This document shows positions 60,786-64,000 of a stretch of DNA of 64,000 nucleotides, piece after piece (within the stretch, counting starts at the first letter, position 1; every line of letters begins with the position of its first letter). The DNA comes from Desulforadius tongensis (GTDB taxonomy: Bacteria > Bacillota > Desulfotomaculia > Desulfotomaculales > Desulfohalotomaculaceae), in the NCBI RefSeq assembly GCF_016907915.1, contig NZ_JAFBCW010000002.1:62001-126000 (forward strand), read 5' to 3'. The position numbers and the translations under genes are program-made. The notes under the pieces are model-generated. The model saw only the letters and a list, made by a program, of their open reading frames with translations, ran no database searches and was not told the DNA's origin.

Positions 60786-62431
60786 CCTACTATTACGGAG
60801 GAGCGGGCAGTGCAGCTTTATCCGGGGTGAACTTAGAAATCAATGCGGGTGAATTTGTGCTGCTGGTAGGAAGGTCGGGCGGCGGTAAGTCCACCCTGCT
60901 TCGGGCCCTTTCGGGCCTGGTGCCCGATTTTTACGGGGGCACCATAGCCGGGACAGTACGGTATTTGGGAAAGAGTGTTCAGGAGTGGGATAAAGGTAAG
61001 CTGGCCGGGGAGATGGGCTTTATCTTTCAGGACCCGGAGCAGCAGCTGGTAATGACCGGCGTGGAAAGAGAAATTGCCTTTGGGATGGAAAACACCGCTG
61101 TCTCCCCCGGTGAGATGAAGCGGCGGGTGGCAGAGGTGATGCATTTTTTGAACATTTCTCACCTTAAAAGAAGAAATACCTTTGACCTGTCCGGTGGCCA
61201 GAAGCAGCTGGTGGTGCTGGCTTCTGTACTGGCCATGCAGCCTAAAGTGCTGCTTTTGGATGAACCCACCTCCCAGCTGGATCCGGTGGCGGCAGAGGAA
61301 TTCCTCAACAATATAAGAAAGTTAAATGAAGAACTGGGGCTTACCGTTGTTCTGGTGGAGCAGCGGTTGGAGAGATGTTTGCACCTGGCACACCGGGTGC
61401 TGGTCATTGATGAGGGGCGTTTGGTCAGCGATTTTCCCCCCGGCCGGGCTGTAAAGTGGGAGTTGAAAAGAAACAGTGCTTTTTTACCCCCGCTGCCCCG
61501 TTTGTTTGCTGCCGCGGGCAGTGCCGCTGTTCCCCTCACCGTTGGTGAGGGGAGAAATAAACTGCGCGCCATGGGTTTCAGCGGTGCTGATTGCCCGGTA
61601 AAGGCAGTAACTCCGGAAGCGAATAATAAGTGCTGCCGGGCAGAAAAGCTGCTGGAGGTAAAAAATGTCTTTTATACCTACCCGGGGAGCCGGGAACCGG
61701 CCGTAGAAGGTGTTGACATGGCGGTGGAAAACGGGGAGTTTATAGCTGTGATAGGTGAAAACGGGGGCGGTAAAAGTACGTTACTAAAAACCATTTGCGG
61801 CTTACTGCGCCCCCAGCGGGGAAAAATCAGTATTTGCGGTGAGGACATAAGTAAAAAAAGCGTTCAGGAACTGGCGGGCACCGTAGGCTACCTGTCACAA
61901 AATCCCAACGATTATTTATTTCACGACACAGTTTGGGAAGAAGTGGCCTTTGGGTTAACGGTACGGGGAATTAAGGCCGGGGATACAGTGGAAGAAATTT
62001 TAGAAAAACTCCGGCTGACCGGTGTAAAAGATATAAACCCCAGGGACTTAAGCGGAGGGGAGCGTCAAAGGGTGGCACTGGCATCGGTGCTGGTGTTAAA
62101 GCCCCGGCTGCTTTTGCTGGATGAACCGACCCGCGGCTTGGATGCATATTTGAAGGAAGAACTGGGATCGCTTTTGCTGAGCCTGGTGGCAGAGGGAGTA
62201 TCTGTAATAATGGTAACCCATGATATTGAATTTATCGCCGAGTATGCCGGCCGGGTGATGATTGTGTTTGATGGTGAAGTGGTGGCGGATGGTGACAAGC
62301 GGCAGGTACTGAACAACTCGCTTTATTATGCTCCTCAAGTAAATAAATTGTTTCGCGGATTTTATGAGGGTGTGATTACCTTTCAGGAGGCCCTGAATTT
62401 GTTAAAGCGGTGTAATTATGAAGTGGATTAA
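60743..62431 (+). CDS. ecfA: ECF transporter fused ATPase (EcfA-EcfA')
   Basis: A 562-residue protein containing both ATPases in one chain. Domain 1 has Walker A GRSGGGKSTLL, Q-loop FQDPEQQLV, signature LSGGQKQLVVLAS and Walker B LLLDEPTSQLD. Domain 2 (from about residue 300) has GENGGGKSTLL, LSQNPNDYLF, LSGGERQRVALAS and LLLDEPTRGLD. FQDPE- and SQNPN-type Q-loops are usual for ECF ATPases. The fusion means one gene supplies the whole motor, suggesting a dedicated (group I type) transporter. The exact start (TTG 60743 or a GTG/TTG shortly after) is uncertain; all overlap ecfT. Confidence 0.92.
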   Translation: MGVAVLALLEVENLTYYYGGAGSAALSGVNLEINAGEFVLLVGRSGGGKSTLLRALSGLVPDFYGGTIAGTVRYLGKSVQEWDKGKLAGEMGFIFQDPEQQLVMTGVEREIAFGMENTAVSPGEMKRRVAEVMHFLNISHLKRRNTFDLSGGQKQLVVLASVLAMQPKVLLLDEPTSQLDPVAAEEFLNNIRKLNEELGLTVVLVEQRLERCLHLAHRVLVIDEGRLVSDFPPGRAVKWELKRNSAFLPPLPRLFAAAGSAAVPLTVGEGRNKLRAMGFSGADCPVKAVTPEANNKCCRAEKLLEVKNVFYTYPGSREPAVEGVDMAVENGEFIAVIGENGGGKSTLLKTICGLLRPQRGKISICGEDISKKSVQELAGTVGYLSQNPNDYLFHDTVWEEVAFGLTVRGIKAGDTVEEILEKLRLTGVKDINPRDLSGGERQRVALASVLVLKPRLLLLDEPTRGLDAYLKEELGSLLLSLVAEGVSVIMVTHDIEFIAEYAGRVMIVFDGEVVADGDKRQVLNNSLYYAPQVNKLFRGFYEGVITFQEALNLLKRCNYEVD

Positions 62432-63134
62432 AATTTCGTTTCTTTTTAATTTAATGGCCCTGCTTATATACCTGGGTTTTGATATTAAGGCCAATCCGGA
62501 CTGGGACTTAAACTGGTCGCTGCTTACCCTTGCAGTGGCCCTGTTGGGACTGCACGGGTTCTTTCTGCGCTTTGAAGACAGAAAGCCTTCTTCTAAGGAA
62601 ATTGCTTTGCTGGCCATCCTGTCTGCCCTGGCCGCCCTGGTCAGGCTGCCCTTTGCAGCTATACCGAGCGTCCAGCCAACCACTTTTTTAGTGATCATAT
62701 CGGGCTTTGTGTTTGGCCCCGGGGCCGGATTTATGGTGGGTGCTTTGGCCGCTTTAATTTCTGATTTCTTCTTAGGCATGGGCCCCTGGGTACCGTGGCA
62801 GATGGTGGCCTGGGGTTTGGCCGGGGCAGCGGCGGGATTTTTGGGGCGGTGGCAAAAAAATTTCTCCCGTTTTCTGTTGGTGCTTTTTGCTGCGGCGTGG
62901 GGTTACCTTTACGGTGTAATTATGAATACTTGGCATTGGCTGACCTTCGTTTACCCCCTTACCTGGCAGACCTTTGCAGCCACTTACGCTGTTGCCTTTT
63001 GGTTTGACACTTTTCACAGCATTGGCAACGGGATCTTTATGTGGTTTATGGGCCGGGACTTAATAAAGGTTTTGGAGCGTTTTAATAAAAGGCTTTTAGT
63101 GAAACGGGTGATTGATGCAAATGGAGATTGTTAA
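62418..63134 (+). CDS. ECF transporter S component, candidate corrinoid-specific
   Basis: A 238-residue protein with about six helices that overlaps ecfA by 14 bases. It has the S-component pattern: SSKEIALLAILSALAALVRL, then FLVIISGFVFGPGAGFMVGALAALISDFFLGMGPW and GAAAGFLGRW. Trp- and His-rich loops (MNTWHWLTFVYPLTW) could line the binding site. Several S components bind vitamins, and CbrT-type ones take cobalamin. Specificity for cobalamin or a precursor here is inferred from the riboswitch and DUF4430 partners, not from sequence alone. Confidence 0.85.
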   Translation: MKWIKISFLFNLMALLIYLGFDIKANPDWDLNWSLLTLAVALLGLHGFFLRFEDRKPSSKEIALLAILSALAALVRLPFAAIPSVQPTTFLVIISGFVFGPGAGFMVGALAALISDFFLGMGPWVPWQMVAWGLAGAAAGFLGRWQKNFSRFLLVLFAAAWGYLYGVIMNTWHWLTFVYPLTWQTFAATYAVAFWFDTFHSIGNGIFMWFMGRDLIKVLERFNKRLLVKRVIDANGDC

Positions 63135-63198
63135 GGCAGAAGGCGGAATATTGAGATGCCGGCTTTCGTTAGAGAAGCGGTTTAAGGAGGGACGCTTT

Positions 63199-64000
63199 GT
63201 GTTTAAAAAGCTGCTGTCACTGCTATTGGTTTCCTGCCTGGTGCTGTTTTCAATGGTTACCGCTCCGGTTTCTTACGCTGCTCCGGCAGCTGATGAAGCG
63301 GAGATAGAGAACGCCATAGCGGGTGCTGTTCGGTATCTGCAGAAAGAAATGCTGGCTCCTGATTACGAAGGAGTGCTGGATTGGGCCATACTGGGATTTT
63401 ATGCGGCCGGCAAAGATGTTGAAATCCTTTCCCGGAAAAGGGAAGCGCAGATTAAAAATGGTGAGATGATTTCAGAGTTTAAAAATACAGACTACCAGCG
63501 AACCATTCTAGCAGCACTGGCTGCCGGGAAAAAACCGGATGAATATGGAGGCAGGAAACTTGTGGCCAAGGTAAAAGCCTCTCAAATGGTTTCGGGCAAA
63601 TTTGCCGATTCAGTGAACGGCACGGGAGAGAGATTAGTTAATGCCCATATTTGGGGTATTATTTCCCTGTATGCGGCGGGAGAGGATATACCGAATGCGG
63701 ATAAAGCACTGCAGTGGTTGGTGGAACACCAGAATACCGATGGGGGGTTCGGCATTGATACAGAGATACAGGGTTCAGATGTTGACATCACTGCCATGGC
63801 CATCATTGCTATGGCCTGCCTGGGGCAGGATGACAGGTATCCTCCGGTGCAGAGGGCCCTTGCATACTTAAAGAAGCAGCAAAACGATGATGGCAGCTTT
63901 GGTGCCTGGGGCACACCGGCTGCAGAGTCCTGTGCCCAGGTGGTGCAGGCGCTGGTTATGTTGGGGCTGGACCCTGCTGGGGATGAATGGTCCAAGGGTG
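63199..64000 (+). CDS. secreted alpha/alpha-toroid protein, 3' end beyond window
   Basis: The gene starts at GTG 63199 behind AAGGAGGG and stays open to the window end (267 codons seen). It has a signal peptide (MFKKLLSLLLVSCLVLFSMV, cut near SYA-AP). Prenyltransferase-like toroid repeats follow, including LQWLVEHQNTDGGFGI and YLKKQQNDDGSFGAWG. These turns match those in the toroid of the SLH protein at 55527, so the two domains are related. Whether DUF4430 or SLH domains follow cannot be seen. Its place after the S component suggests a second capture protein of the same system. Confidence 0.8.
   Translation, partial: MFKKLLSLLLVSCLVLFSMVTAPVSYAAPAADEAEIENAIAGAVRYLQKEMLAPDYEGVLDWAILGFYAAGKDVEILSRKREAQIKNGEMISEFKNTDYQRTILAALAAGKKPDEYGGRKLVAKVKASQMVSGKFADSVNGTGERLVNAHIWGIISLYAAGEDIPNADKALQWLVEHQNTDGGFGIDTEIQGSDVDITAMAIIAMACLGQDDRYPPVQRALAYLKKQQNDDGSFGAWGTPAAESCAQVVQALVMLGLDPAGDEWSKG

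Overview
The window is bacterial and reads as a low-to-mid GC Firmicute of the Desulfotomaculum/Pelotomaculum type (Clostridia, Peptococcaceae). This placement is inference from gene content and style: T-box and cobalamin riboswitches, a glmS ribozyme, ECF transporters, S-layer homology (SLH) anchors, frequent TTG/GTG starts and strong Shine-Dalgarno sites. No rRNA, tRNA, CRISPR array or intact insertion sequence was seen.

Region 1 (1-11.8 kb) is arginine biosynthesis. After the 3' end of an AmmeMemoRadiSam radical SAM gene come argC-argJ-argB-argD-carB-argF and then argG-argH. Each block has its own promoter overlapped by AT-rich candidate ArgR boxes. Region 2 (12.0-15.0 kb, minus strand) is a TrpXYZ-like ABC importer with a leader that could attenuate transcription. 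Region 3 (15.07-28.7 kb) is a branched-chain amino acid operon, ilvD-ilvB-ilvN-ilvC-ilvB2-leuA-leuC-leuD-leuB-cimA. It sits behind two tandem promoter plus T-box units whose specifiers read Ile (ATC) and Val (GTC). Citramalate synthase provides a threonine-independent route to isoleucine using LeuCD and LeuB.

Region 4 (28.8-35.7 kb) makes c-di-AMP and cell-wall precursors: cdaA-cdaR, a convergent secreted acidic-tailed protein, glmM, a glmS ribozyme and glmS. Region 5 (36-44.4 kb) is an AT-rich defence island: type I restriction-modification hsdM-hsdS-hsdR, a YgjP-like metallopeptidase, two DUF488 proteins and a dual-OB protein. It is followed by a non-coding stretch with a GC-rich structured island. 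Region 6 (44.8-55.1 kb) is accessory: an ECF sigma/anti-sigma pair, a FetAB-like ABC exporter, a POT peptide transporter, a SemiSWEET-like protein, a chemoreceptor next to a four-helix membrane protein, and a metal module (CopZ-like protein, UPF0718 permease, ArsR regulator).

Region 7 (55.2-64.0 kb) is the most interesting. A cobalamin riboswitch precedes a large SLH-anchored protein that combines an alpha/alpha-toroid with two DUF4430 domains. These are the two fold types that make up animal intrinsic factor and transcobalamin. Then come a DUF4430 lipoprotein, a complete ECF transporter (EcfT, fused EcfA-EcfA, S component), and a second secreted toroid protein cut by the window end. The set reads as a Gram-positive surface-to-membrane corrinoid capture relay built from transcobalamin-like parts.
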